64,000 bases of DNA from Isoetes taiwanensis (lineage: Eukaryota; Streptophyta; Lycopodiopsida; Isoetales; Isoetaceae), in assembly GCA_021234155.1 (NCBI GenBank), contig JAJEKV010000386.1, forward strand, positions 181,931 to 245,930, read 5' to 3'. The notes under the pieces were generated by a model. The model made no database searches. It was not told the DNA's origin and saw nothing but the letters and a program-made list of their open reading frames with translations. This document shows positions 11,408 to 22,445 of this stretch, piece after piece. Every line of letters starts with the position of its first letter. Position 1 is the first letter of the stretch. A program made the position numbers and the translations under genes.

Positions 11408-11878
11408 ATGGAAACCCTTCCAAATTTCCATGGAAACCCTTCCAATTTTGGAAGGGTTTCCATGGAAACCCTTCCGGCTTTCATTAAAACTAGGAAGGGT
11501 TTCCATAAAAACCCTTCCTATTTTCTTTGGAAACCCTTCCTATTTTCCAAACAGGGAAAATAGGAAGGGTTTCCATGGAAAATAGGAAGGGTTTCCATGG
11601 AAACCCTTCCTGGTTTTAATGGAAAATTGGAAGGGTTTCCCATTTGAAAATCGGAAGGGTTTCCTCCGAAAATGGGAAGGGTTTCCATTTTTTTTCCCAA
11701 GGTGCACGACCCCAACACGCATGCCGCCATTAATGGTGCACGCTTGTGCACACTCATAAATATGCACGACACCCAAGAATTTAAATTTAAATTCAAATGG
11801 AAACCCTTCCTATTTTCCAAAGCCATGGGAAAATAGGAAGGGTTTCCACAAATGGGGGAAAATAGGAAGGGTTTCCAC
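11408..11878. repeat. Subterminal array of GGAAACCCTTCC, both orientations
   Basis: At least 15 copies of the 12-mer or its complement GGAAGGGTTTCC, often back to back across CCATGG or ATTTTCC spacers, giving strong foldback potential. The same motif marks the right end of the element at 17251-17318. Such arrays are likely transposase binding sites, by analogy with other DNA transposons. Confidence 0.85.
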
Positions 11879-11927
11879 ATTTGATAAAAAATTTCTAAGG
11901 GCACTTCTTGCGCTTTGCTCTCCGCCA

Positions 11928-14904
11928 TTGCATCTCCTTATGGATCCGGAGCTTGACGCATTTGAAGAATGCGAGGAGGATGCTTCTACCGATTCATCAC
12001 TATATGATTCGGACGAAACTGTAAGTGATTTTGCTTTTGAAAATACTGACAATGCTGCAAGTTTTGAGGATTTACAAGATGAAGACAATGCAAGACCAAA
12101 TGTGGAATATGATCCCTTGGAAGAGGAACGTTACATTCAACGGTTTCCTCCTATTCCTGTTATCGCCTCTGCTGAGGGCTACATTTTCAACGAAGCTTCA
12201 TATTATTTGATGGTGCATTGTGTCCAAAATTCCGTCCATCCCTCTGTTCAAGATGTCCTTCAAGCAGATCCTAATTTTCTCATGGGGTATGTTCGCCAAA
12301 CACAAAAGCCACTTAGATACACAAATCATAACGAGATGGTCGAGCTTCCGGGAGAAGTTGCAAGTCCATCTGAGAATCTCGTCTTCTCCTCAAGGCTTTG
12401 ACCTTTGGCAAATGGCTCTACATCCCACCATCGTGGATGTGGAAGAAAATCATCTTTGAGCTCATGTCGAAGGTGGTCTACGCCACTTGCCTATATGTCC
12501 CTACCCTAGATAACATCAAGAAGGTACGCAGATTGGAGCCAAGTTTCATGGCATTCCGAAGATTATGTGAGGGCAATGCATAGAGGTATGTGGATACAGT
12601 TCCCGTCCGACGAAGCCTACGAGGAGACAAGAGTTATTCAATTATGAGGAGATAGTGCCATATCACTCCTTGGAAAGTCGAGTGGAGCAGTTACAAATAG
12701 ATCACAGGGTGGGGTTGATTCGACGCCATACTAGGGATTGGATGAATGATATGATATGTGTTGATTACATGTCCATCGGGGAAGTGCACGGAGGCGTGGT
12801 CTGTGTCAGGGAAGACAGACAAGAAGGAGTTTCTAGATAAGATGCGGGTTTCGTCTTCGCACAGTGATACCGAGCAATCCGAGTACAGATAGTTCTGCCA
12901 CAACACACATTCGTGTTGGGCATGATGGACACAACCCGTGGTCTGAAGATGACGAGTGGTCCCGGCCCTTGCATCCCTCTGTTGCAGAGGTGACTGCTAA
13001 CATGCTGCTGGACACGAGAGATTTCCAAGCTGTGGAGTAATATGTTAGAGAGAGGAAAGGAGTTGTGTCGCACCACCACACCAGTGGAGAGAGCCACTTA
13101 TCGCTTCAAGGTGGCCCACGAGGACATATGACACATTGGTTACCACTTACGTATAAAAGGTATGTTCACTTATCCAACATGGAAGGAATGAAATAAGTTT
13201 TTTTTGTTTTTTGGGTTACCACGCCTCGTGTGTTGCAGGAGCATTACTCGGGCCAGATTGGGATGTCGTAGAGAGTGGGATGGATGCTTGGGTTAGATCA
13301 GGAAAGGTCATATACCACCAACCCTATGCACCCGACCATGATGACCCGACTAGGTGGCCTTGGATTGTTGTCATCCAGGACAAATGGATGCTGGAACAAG
13401 TTATAAAGTACAGTCCAAATGGTGGTTGGACCATGGATTCCACGTTCAGAACTAACATATATGCTTGTCCACTATATGGTGCACATGTCCCTAATCTCAA
13501 TGGTATCGGCATGCCTGTTTTCTACATGCTGTGCACCATTGTCCCTGGGGAGCACGATGAGAGATTGGCATTGGGAGTGGCCATGTGTGCAGTCTTTGCC
13601 CGCATGGGCAGCGTTCGACCTAGGGGTATTACGATAGACCTCGATAATGCAGAACGAGCAGCATTAGATGTCGTCATTCTCGAAGGACCCGCATTGCTGG
13701 CTAGGGGAGACACAGGTGAAGAAATTTTTGGAAGTTATTATGTAATGCATATTATATCGCGTAATGTATTGTCTGCGGATCGCATGTCATGTTCTTGCAT
13801 GTTGGTTCCATACGAAACGGGCGTGGCTAAAGTATCTGCTACCAAAGGTAATTCCTCTATTACGTGTACATATGGCATCACCTCGAAGTCGTTAATCGCT
13901 ATCCCCTTGCAGGTTCCAGGTCAAGCAAGAAAGAAAGACATCTATTCTCGCCTTTCTCTCATGATGACTTGCACCAGCAAATGGGAATATCTCGACCATC
14001 TACACGAGCTTATGGAGAATGACAAGGATAATGAGAGTGTTATGAGGTAACCCATGTATGGTTGACCACAGTTACTGAATATACAACTCACGGAAAAGTG
14101 ATTGCATGTAGTTATCTGTGCCACAGCTGGATACTTGAAGGACATTGGGATGGCAAATGGCAGAAGCATGCTAGGATGTTCTCTCACTCGCATTGCGACA
14201 CCACAAACTTGACAGAGGTGCAATGGCAGAGGTGTATGCACTATTTTTTTTAAGCTCGCTTCAATTCAACTAGTATATTCTCACTAGTATATTCTCCAAC
14301 TGCCCTATAGACGAATCCATTGTGCTTCATGTCATTTCCGAGTCAGCTCCGGAGACGAGGTATCGTGTGGAAATGTATGCCGCATACTGCAGTTGCCCAA
14401 GCGTCTTCTCTAGATGCAAACACCTTTTGGCTGCAGAGTTCTACCTTGCCAAGCATCATCCTGGCTTGTCTCCATCCGGCTGTTAGTGTAGATGAGGTTG
14501 TTGGACTTCACCCTTCCATTGAAGCCCCAAAGGGCACAATGGAGACACTGAAAGAAGTCGCCCTCATGCTTGTAAAGAAGAAGCAACCGACTCTTCAAAA
14601 GTGGGTTGAGATAACGACAACGCAGTTTGACAGAATCCAGGTGGCAGAGAAAGAAGAGCTGGCCATGGAGCAGATTATCCAGGACGTACGCCGGGATGTC
14701 AGATTGCTTGGTTCCGCAGATAGCCCTGCACCTATGAAGTTCAAAGGGTCTTATGCACAGTCGCAGGCTGCTGCACGGGCACCTCTCTATCCATCTAGAT
14801 CGTCTGGCCCACTTCGACAAGGGTCCTTTTTTAGAACAACCTTAGGCTTTTCTTATTGCCACGACCATTTACATAAGCAAAAAGAAGAACTAGAGATGCA
14901 ATGA
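11928..14904 (+). pseudogene. MULE transposase gene with introns, SWIM zinc finger
   Basis: Reading frames succeed each other on the plus strand. First, an acidic N-terminal exon (11928-12401; DPELDAFEECEED...). Then a broken middle. Then the transposase core at 13211-14050 with WTMDSTFRTNIYACPLYGAH and later RPRGITIDLDNAERAALD, the first and probable second acidic positions of the MULE core. Next 14062-14253 (DGKWQKHARMFSH, TTNLTEVQWQR). Finally a SWIM finger near 14385-14435 read as YCSCPSVFSRCKHLLAAEFY (CxC...CxH). Two introns have good borders: 13161-13239 (GTATGT...TTGCAG) and 13848-13913 (GTAATT...TTGCAG). The 12.4-13.1 kb part has in-frame stops whichever frame I follow, so the gene is probably decayed or has more introns than I resolved. 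Role: cut-and-paste transposition of this element. Confidence 0.75.
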
Positions 14905-17240
14905 AAGGAAAAAAATTGCACTTTGAGTGCTTTTATTTATAACATTTGGACACAATACATTTGGAGTTCTTGATTGGGTTAAAACCCAAGCGTTTCTAAT
15001 ATTCATCAAAAGAAATAAGAATGTCATAGAGGATTCATGATCTGCCCAATTGGTAAATGCGCTCCACCTTCAAGCATTAAAGATGAAAAGGATTCAAAAA
15101 ATTTTCACTAGAATTAAGCTATTCTTCAAGGAAATAAATGCAATTATTTACATGCTAATTACATGCGCTAATTATCTGTATACGATAATGAACAAGATGG
15201 AGAAATTTTTCTAACCTTATATTGTGCTCCAAGCTGCAGAGAAACACACGGGCTCTCAAAAAGTTGAAAAGCCACCTTAGATATTGCAAAGGGAACCCGT
15301 TCCAAGCTCAGTAAATTTAGAATCTATATGCCATATAAAATGCAGTACCATCGTCCCTAAACAAAATACTTACCAATTTCAAGCAATACTGTGCAAAACT
15401 GTGCTCAGAATTCCTCCAATTCGAATTCAATTAACCTGGGGTTTTTTCAATCAGTAAAAAAAGCAAAAAATAAAAGAAATTGAAGCAACTGGAATCTTAA
15501 TGCATCTTCAATTCTTTACTGTACGACTGAAGCATGAACTGACTTTGGAATCTAAGCTTTTAATCTAAAATGAGGGGCAGAAAATTAAGCTCAAATTTAA
15601 GCTTTTAATCTAAAATGAGAGGTTTCACCACTAGAATCAGCCCAGAAACAACTAAAACAAGCTTAATCCAAGCAGAAGCGCCATAATAAAACCTGATGCA
15701 TGCTTGAACAAGCATTTAATTGGTAGAAAAAAATCAAGATCTGTCTTTCAATCCTTGGGCTGTAAAAAAAAAAGCTAATCCGACCATTGGGCAAATGAAA
15801 ATAGGCCAAAATCCTTACTCCATTCCATGCTTTTCTTAGTCCGAAGTCTGCATTCAATCGGCCTCTAATTGCATTCAATCTACATTCAATTGGCTTTTCC
15901 TTTGTCACGCTTAGAATCCAGTCGGTAGAGGTGCTAAACCCTTCAAATTCCTGCAAATCCGATCAGAAAAAACAATTAGATCAAGCAGTTCAACGGTTTC
16001 AGAAATCGACAAGGAAACGATGTCCATGTGAAAGCTTGGTTTCATTCGGGCGTGGAGGCCACTCTGCAATGCAATGGCGCAATCATCTTGCTGCACTGAG
16101 AATTCAACAAAAGAATTCATCCGACCAGGCCAATTCTCGTCATCTTGTAATCTTTTCTTTCTGTCAATTTGCTGGATAGAGATGATTGCTTTCCCGAGCA
16201 TCACGTTACACCTAGATTCCTTCGTAACGTGGTGGTTCCGAGAGACCGATGATGCGCCGGAATTAGTGTCGAAGCACCAAATCTATACCTGGGCAGTTTA
16301 TCTGATTCGGTGTTCTAATCTATAATTTTTTCCTCCGCAAAAGTGCTTTGTGCTTCCCAGAGCTTCCCCACTTTGTGCTATAAAGCTTAGATAATTTAAA
16401 CTTTCCTGCTCTGCGTTTGTATAACTCTTGCAGCTTTGGCTGAATTCCATGGCTTAAATTCCTTTGCTCGTTGTTTATGGGCTTATGATCCTTGCAGGTT
16501 TTAGCTAACACAGTTTGTCTTTGGAATGCCAGAAAAAATAAGCGGGGATGCAAATTCATTCTCAGTGAATAGCGCACAGGAACTACATAGTAGAGGTATA
16601 TCGCTTGCATCAGTTTTTAAAATACACGAGTATTTGGGTCAATTTTTTGAATCGATTCATACCTGTTAGCAAATTTTTCCCCAATCCTGAATGGCCGACT
16701 GCTGTGTTCTTCGCCGTTTAGGTAGTAAAATAGCTCTCTTGCTCTGTTTTAAAACAAAAATCTAGCTCAGAAACTCGAATTTAGGGCTTAGTTTCAGAAA
16801 ACTTGATATGGGCTTTTCAAAAAAGCAATCGATCCGGCCAATTTCTGAAAACCATTTGGGCCTTTTATTTCTTGATATGAAAACTTTACCTGTCAATCGA
16901 TCGGGCAATAGAACACTCTCGATTAGGTAATAGAACACGCTCGATTAGGTAAGAACAATTTCTGTCAATCAGTTAATCAGTTAAAGGAAGCAAAAAACAA
17001 AAAAAATTGAAGCAAAACTGCGCCTACACAGCCTGAACAGAGCCTGAACTACCTGTGTTTCCTACAGAACTTTCTATAAAATGCCTTCTTGATCGCAAGA
17101 GTTCCTCAATCCGACTGTAGGAGTTCCTCAATAGACTCAATCTCCATGCAAGAACAAAAATCGATCCGCCTGAGGAAGAGGAAGAACGAAAAAAAATTGC
17201 GTTGGATATCTAAAAATATAATATTTTTGCGGAAACCCTA
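14905..17240. other. Non-coding interior of the MULE
   Basis: AT-rich, with short minus and plus ORFs (15663-15956, 15911-16204, 16320-16610) that match nothing I recognise. It may contain captured sequence. Short direct repeats: GCTTTTAATCTAAAATGAG twice at 15557-15618, and CTCGATTAGGTAA twice at 16917-16952. Confidence 0.5.
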
Positions 17241-17346
17241 CCGTGCTTCAGTGGAAACCCTTCCGGTTTTCACGGAAATTTGGAAGGGTTTCCAACTTGA
17301 AATTTAGAAGGGTTTCCATTTTTTTTAATAACCCCAATCGGGGGAG

Positions 17347-18767
17347 ATGAGCGCTTGGTTTTGGTCATTGAGATTTAGCATATGGCATTACCATTTTTAA
17401 ATAGTTGACCATTGGCATGTCATTCCATATGTTACAGCGATGAATACATTCATGTGTACACAGCAAACACGGGAATTCCGCTCACTTCACAAAGCTTCAG
17501 CAAAATTATAATAAAATATATGTACAATTTGGTTTTTCGAAAAGCAACAGCCTCTTATTCCACCTATTGTCTAGCATTTGCCATGATCTAGTTTTCTGAA
17601 TGCAGACGCTTCACAGAATGCTACTGCTGAACAAGTCTCATTGTAAAGAACAGTACAGAAAATATCATGAGATCCAGGGTTATATCTATATGAGTGCAAA
17701 GACTTTTCAAAATATCAATGCAAAACATAATTTGATAAGGAAACTTTAGCTTAGGTGCAATTAGCCCATTCCATTTCCAAGAGCTGTATTTTGAGGTAAA
17801 ATCAATAATGCATTCAAATGTAAATGTAAATATCTAACTCCAATTACTACCTGGATAACTATGCTTGGAAGTCTTTTATGTAGAGTGCTGCACCTTCATC
17901 CAATACACCTCTGCGAGCAGCACGTACTTAAATGCATAACAAGCATGCGGTCACAAAATTTCTACATATTAATTTCTCCTTGTCTGCAATTATAAGACTT
18001 CGATAAGAGGCTCATCATGCCGAACACCTCCGCAGAACCTATGCATCAAGATAATGGGCAATGGATATGATGACAAGCTTTTTTTCCCAGCGACAGGGAT
18101 AGGAACCAGAGGATTTCTGAAAAGCACAAAAACAGGGCCTCTAAGAAGCAGCAACACTCTTCCACCAATATTTGAGACCTAGCAAGATAGCAAGGTAGCA
18201 GAAGTGGATACTGCGACCTTCCACTCATGCTCAGCATGATGGTAGAAAATTCTTATACAGACCTCATTTAGATGTAGCAGTCCATTCATGCTCAGCATGA
18301 TGGTAATGTACCACCCTGTTTGTTTGGTGCATCTAGGCATCTTATACAGCAGAGCCAATGCATACATCTGAAACGAAATAAACCTAAATTACACTGAACA
18401 CTGAGTGCAAAAAAAGTATTGTTTTCGAAACATAACAAAATGCAATACAGATAACCTCTTTCCGAAATAGCCATGAAGAAAGCATTCAACTTATGTGGAA
18501 AGTGAGCATGGTTGATAACACTGTAAAATGAGCTATTGTGTATCTGATATTCCAGCAGCCTATTATATGTATCTTCGTCTAACCTTTGAAAGGAACATTA
18601 ACTAAAATTGATAATAGTATATTTCTCATAACGTAAGGATCATAATGATAAGACGTACCACACCACAATCACAATAAACCTTAGCCATACTGGAAATGAA
18701 GATGATGAACAATCCAGTTACAAAAAGCGGAAAACACTGTTTTGAGAACAGAAAAAAACTTATCGCT
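17347..18767. other. Non-coding region downstream of bL33 gene
   Basis: No gene recognised. Two copies of CATGCTCAGCATGATGGTA, each containing the palindrome CATGCTCAGCATG, lie 61 bp apart (18226-18244 and 18287-18305). Part of this may be 3' UTR of the minus-strand bL33 gene. Confidence 0.5.
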
Positions 18768-18944
18768 TTATCGCATTTTAGCTTCGGTGAATAAAACGTG
18801 CTGCCTCACAACGGGATCATATTTACGAAACTCTAACTTGTGAAGTGTCTTCCGAGGATTTTTAGAGGTAACATAAAAGAAACCTGTACCCGCTGCGGAG
18901 ATGAGGCGCACCAATATTCGCCCTGCCTTCTTTCCCTTGGCCAT
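18768..18944 (-). CDS. Organellar (probably mitochondrial) ribosomal protein bL33
   Basis: A complete 58-codon ORF on the minus strand, ATG at 18944 and TAA at 18768-18770. It reads [20 protein letters not shown], then GFFYV, a basic linker, [22 protein letters not shown] and a final R. This is the bL33 family signature as found in plant nuclear L33 genes: [11 protein letters not shown] near the N-terminus and LEFRKYDP...HVLFTE at the C-terminus; length matches the family. It would be a component of the large subunit of an organellar ribosome. Four CxxC cysteines seen in some bacterial forms are absent, as in plant mitochondrial-type copies. The 5' leader is long and contains a telo-box, as usual for ribosomal protein genes. 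The frame is intact, so this is probably a working gene. Confidence 0.93.
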   Translation of the reverse strand: MAKGKKAGRILVRLISAAGTGFFYVTSKNPRKTLHKLEFRKYDPVVRQHVLFTEAKMR

Positions 18945-19075
18945 TTTCTCCTATTCCGGAAATTTTCTGTGTGTGATTTTTCTGTGTGTGATTTCGTGGA
19001 CTGGGTTGCTAAGGAGTGATGAGTCCAAATGAATCTGGTTGCTGCCAGAAGCTCTGAGAAGCAGCAGCTATGGCG

Positions 19076-19083
19076 AAACCCTA
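19076..19083 (-). promoter_or_regulatory. Telo-box in bL33 5' leader/promoter
   Basis: AAACCCTA on the plus strand (TAGGGTTT reading toward the gene), about 130 bp upstream of the bL33 start codon. Telo-boxes are typical of plant ribosomal protein promoters and leaders. Confidence 0.55.
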
Positions 19084-19411
19084 GGAAGATGAGCCGACCT
19101 GTTGCTTTTCTGGCAGACACCCTACGGCACACGTCGGGATAGCAAAAGTTTCCCCTTTTAGAATTTTCTACCCAATCGGGTGGTGCCACGTCACAATATA
19201 TCATTAAACAATACCGTATACCAAAAAAAAAGCAATGGTTCACGGGGAAAAAAGAAATTATTTTGAATGGTCCATTTAAGCAGGCAAATGTCAGTTGATA
19301 CCGACATTCGATTAGCTCTAATGAAAGATTAAGAGACTGTGCAAGACATCTCAACCCAAGAAAAGGACTAAGACATTAGGATTTAGGAAAGATATTTGAG
19401 CGCAAATTGTT

Positions 19412-19945
19412 CGTATGTAGATGACTTCTCGATGATGTATCAACTTGGTTGAATAGCTGCTAGGACTTGATTGGATGATTGTAGCGTTCTTGAACTTGAT
19501 TCGACGATATACCAACCTGAGTAAACAACTTCAAGGATTTGGTTCGATTATTGTACATGGCTTCTCAAACTTGATTCATCAATGTACCATAAGTAAACAA
19601 CTTCTAGGACTTGATTGGACGATAGAAGAATATTCAAGCAATGTGCACGCCAAGTGCCAGCGCTTGAAATCATTAATGAATAGGAAGGATGAGCATGGTA
19701 AATTTGATCAACTTAAATTATTATGAATGTCATTTGGGCAAAAGATAGTGATAGAGACATGATTGGGATTGCAGAACAATACAAATTTGGCAAGTGGCAT
19801 GATATCAGTGGAAGGAACAATATGCTCAAGACAAATAGTTGGGAACAAAGTATATGTGGCGAGGAAAGATTGGTGAGAAATCTGGAAAGGCACATGGTTT
19901 TGATATGAAGCCATGTGACGAAGATTTCAAAGGTTGGGGGCTTCG
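19412..19945 (+). repeat. Dispersed repeat B, copy 2
   Basis: Partner of 10338-10825. It contains extra internal ~60-bp subunits, each with a GACTTGATT(G/C) core and CAACTT. Diverged; no intact shared frame. Confidence 0.75.
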
Positions 19946-20604
19946 AAAAATCTGCCGACTTTTCCACTTCAAAGGAGTTTGAGCTGCAGAGGTCCGGAGC
20001 CTTTAAGCTCCAACAAGTAGATCTGGCTCCGAGCTTCTGCGAGGTAATTTTTTTTACCGTGAGTTGTGGTGCTTGCTTCGCACATTAGTAAATATATTTT
20101 TTAATATGTTAAGTTGCACCGTTTTCATCACACCAAGTTCATTTTAAAATGAAATTCTGTGCAAATCTGAAGCTGATAAAGTAACTTATGATGTTTTAGT
20201 CTAGACTTCTCTCCATGATATTCTTTTTGGATGCTTGAAATCGTAGGGCTGCTCTGCATCAGCCGTGATTTTTCGTAGTGAAAAGCATAGTAAAAGGCTA
20301 ACAGTGTCCTTCTCCGTATGGGAAGATGCTCCTGAATGATACTAATGAAAGCATTGGGTTATAAGATGAAAGAACTTAGTTAGGACTGTATTATATAACT
20401 ACTTACTGTTAGTTTTGGGTAAATGAGCTGTATGAAAAGGATATGAAGGTTTAGAGTGATGTGAGGAATATGCCAAGTTAGAGGTCTACAGAAGTAACCA
20501 TAGCATACGATACATAGCATTGTATAAGATTTAACAACATGTTATGTGTATGCAGGGATGCAAAGCAGCAAAGAGGCCAGCTAGTGGAGTTGAGTTGAAT
20601 TGAA
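19946..20604. other. Upstream region of hydrolase gene
   Basis: AT-rich, no coding signal. The sequence ATGTGTATGCAG/GG at about 20546-20557 could be a 3' splice site of an intron in the 5' leader. Confidence 0.45.
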
Positions 20605-21489
20605 TTGAGCATGTTGGCTCCGCGCCACGAAACAAGAGAGAATGTGGAGATAATATGGCAGATACCGGCGGAGCCGAGGGCAGTGTTGTTCATAGCACAT
20701 TCAGGAGGCTCGAGGCCAGCAGCATACTGGGATCCACATCCAGGGTGCAAGGCATGTGTGGGACTACCGGAGCATGTGGCTATAGTAATGGCAGCCCTGA
20801 GGAGGAGATATGCAGTGATAGCAATAAAAGCAAAGAAGGATTTCGGGCGGGAATGGCCACCGAGAGGCCTCGAGGGGCGCCATAGCGTGAGCTCAATTAC
20901 GGCGGTTGGACCAAGGAGCATATGCTCCAGCATCTCCCCCTCGTGGCTTTGGGCTCTGCCTCTGGCGGAAGATTTGTCTCCATATTTGGCGCTTTGTCGA
21001 CATTACGCCCTCGTGGTAATGGTATCCCTGGCAGCCCCAAGCCCTGGTTTCCAACCCCTTTCCCCCACCCTCTTTATCCACATGCCTAAAGATTCCCTCA
21101 CTGCCAGGAAGATTACCGACCAAATCCGCTTCCTCTCGTCCCGTAACTCCCCCGTCTCTGAAATCACTTGCCTCGACTTTCCCATCCATCCCTGCATCTT
21201 CTCCTCCCACATGCCTGGCGTCTCTCCCGAACTCTCTGAAAAGATATTCCTCTCTCTTGTTGATAGTGGTATCTCTACCCCCCATGGGTGTATCATGGCC
21301 CCTGTTAGCCTCTCTGACTTGAGGAAAATGCTCCGTCGAGATGATATCCTTCCTCTTCTTCACTCTCCCTTGAGTGAAGATAACTTTCTCGAGTTTATTC
21401 ATAGCATTCTTCGTGTTGCTGAAGGTAGACATGCTGTTACTGGCAGGAAATGCCAACAAATGTTTGATTGGCTCGATTCATATACTTAG
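20605..21489 (+). CDS. Plant alpha/beta-hydrolase family protein, two compensating frame changes
   Basis: The 294-aa frame resembles the plant alpha/beta-hydrolase family typified by Arabidopsis AT3G19970. N-terminus: PRAVLFIAHSGGSRPAAYWD and GLPEHVAIVMAALRRRYAV. C-terminus: SPTLFIHMPKD, then CLDFPI, and FDWLDSY at the end. Between about 20897 and 20990 this frame reads poorly, while another frame reads WTKEHMLQHLPLVALGSASGG followed by RFVSIFGALS, which is the family's nucleophile-elbow segment (GSASGG holding the catalytic Ser). So the true protein seems to need one base change near 20897 and an opposite one near 20990. Either the sequence has two small errors or this is a recent pseudogene. 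Substrate unknown in the family. Start chosen at the first Met before NVEIIWQIP. Confidence 0.8.
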   Translation: MSMLAPRHETRENVEIIWQIPAEPRAVLFIAHSGGSRPAAYWDPHPGCKACVGLPEHVAIVMAALRRRYAVIAIKAKKDFGREWPPRGLEGRHSVSSITAVGPRSICSSISPSWLWALPLAEDLSPYLALCRHYALVVMVSLAAPSPGFQPLSPTLFIHMPKDSLTARKITDQIRFLSSRNSPVSEITCLDFPIHPCIFSSHMPGVSPELSEKIFLSLVDSGISTPHGCIMAPVSLSDLRKMLRRDDILPLLHSPLSEDNFLEFIHSILRVAEGRHAVTGRKCQQMFDWLDSYT

Positions 21490-21797
21490 CTTACCTAGCA
21501 TTCGTATATATTTTTTCTCTTTCACATGACTTCTCTTTTTTCTTTCCTTGGCCCCTATGTTCAAACTCTGCCTTCTTCCTATATTGCTTCTCTGAAAGAA
21601 TATAATAGAATAGAATAGAATAGATTAGATTTTTTAGCGTCCAGAGAGATTACTAATCAGAATATCTTTATGTTGTTATATATAACGTGCCAATTCAGAC
21701 TATTATCAATCCATTAAACATTAGAACAATTAATCATCCAAGATAGGGATCCAATTATCGAACATATGTTTTTACTTTGTGCTAGATGTAAAGTTTG
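21490..21797. other. 3' flank of hydrolase gene
   Basis: Probable 3' UTR, including a short AATAG/ATAGA simple repeat at 21600-21630 with AATAAA-like words. No gene seen. Confidence 0.45.
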
Positions 21798-22050
21798 CAG
21801 AATGGTTATTGAAATCCCCATTCCACTCAATGTAATGAAGGTGCCAGACTGCTTTTGTGGAGGAAAGACAAATGGGTCTCATTCTGCCAATAATGGGAGA
21901 CTCGCTCCTGGTTGCATTCGATTTCCTAGTGTGGTAGAATAATGGTGTGCCCATGTGATGCACGTAAGTTTTTACATATGGTATCCCCATTTTTCATTCT
22001 CCTATGTATGTATCTTATTAAAGGTTTTTCATGTAAGGGTCATATATATC
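21798..22050 (+). repeat. Repeat A, first-half copy
   Basis: Matches 3518-3820 at high identity, with a ~20-bp deletion near 21845. The match stops at 22050; the missing second half appears at 31433-32086, about 9.4 kb downstream. Confidence 0.8.
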
Positions 22051-22165
22051 AAAACATATATAATGCATTCACTTTGATTCTATTCTTCAAGATTCCTTGA
22101 TGCTCCAGTGCATGCGCGCCAAGTGTCAAATTTTTTTTTCGAGGAACATTTTTGTATCCGCTTCC

Positions 22166-22445
22166 TCAATCAATCCATCCAACTGAAAGGCCTTCTTGAA
22201 GAATTCTTCTCAAATCCGGTGGAAAATTGAAGCCAAAGGTCGCTTCAATCCGCTCAAATTCTTCGCAGGAGAGCCCTTTTGCCAAAGAAATGTTGCATTT
22301 CTTCATATGCAAGATTGCATTGTGCCCATAATCTGATAAAGAAAAGAAAACCTTTCTGGCCTGTAGAATTTGCTCTTGCGGATAATCGCCGGAGCCCAGC
22401 TTCATGGGCATGCATGCTAATCTTATGCAGATCAAGCTCTGCCAT
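22166..22445 (-). pseudogene. SMI1/KNR4-like plant protein, 5' fragment, frameshifted
   Basis: From the ATG at 22445 the minus strand reads MAELDLHKISMHAHEAGLRR and LSARA, the typical start of a plant SMI1/KNR4-like protein family. After a run of T and C around 22340-22350 the homologous reading moves to the next frame (FSLSDYGHNAIL..., CEEFERIEATFGFNFPPDLR, RILQEGLSVGWID), which matches the FGF.FPPDLR..L..GLP.G block. The family continues here with DWR; this copy meets TGA at 22166-22168, possibly from CGA. Only the first exon-sized portion is present, so this is a broken fragment, next to the LTR element at 22798. Exact function of plant members is unclear to me. Confidence 0.7.

Larger units (their letters stand above)
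11391..17346 (+). mobile_element. Mutator-like element (MULE) with subterminal motif arrays
   Basis: Left end about 11391 (CTCCCTATTTGGGTT, then TGGAAACCCTTCC.AAATTTC) and right end about 17346 (on the minus strand CTCCCCCGATTGGGGTT, then TGGAAACCCTTCTAAATTTC) form imperfect terminal inverted repeats. Both ends carry arrays of GGAAACCCTTCC in both orientations: about 15 copies at 11408-11878 and 3 or more at 17251-17318. Between them lies a SWIM-type MULE transposase (11928-14904). About 6 kb in all. I could not match a 9-bp target duplication (left flank TTCTAAGTA, right flank ATGAGCGCT), so the exact ends are uncertain or the insertion is old. Confidence 0.75.

Noticed and set aside
11408-11878. 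CRISPR-like array of 12-bp repeats
   Set aside because: Repeats occur in both orientations with spacers of very uneven length, and the genome is plant nuclear. It is the subterminal array of a transposon.
18833-19354. 173-aa minus-strand ORF as a gene
   Set aside because: It overlaps the bL33 coding region in a different frame; the bL33 frame is clearly the real one.
10338-19945. Repeat B copies as LTRs of one element
   Set aside because: No TG...CA ends, primer site, polypurine tract or retroviral coding sequence between them.
20893-21459. 188-aa minus-strand ORF
   Set aside because: Shadow of the hydrolase gene on the opposite strand.
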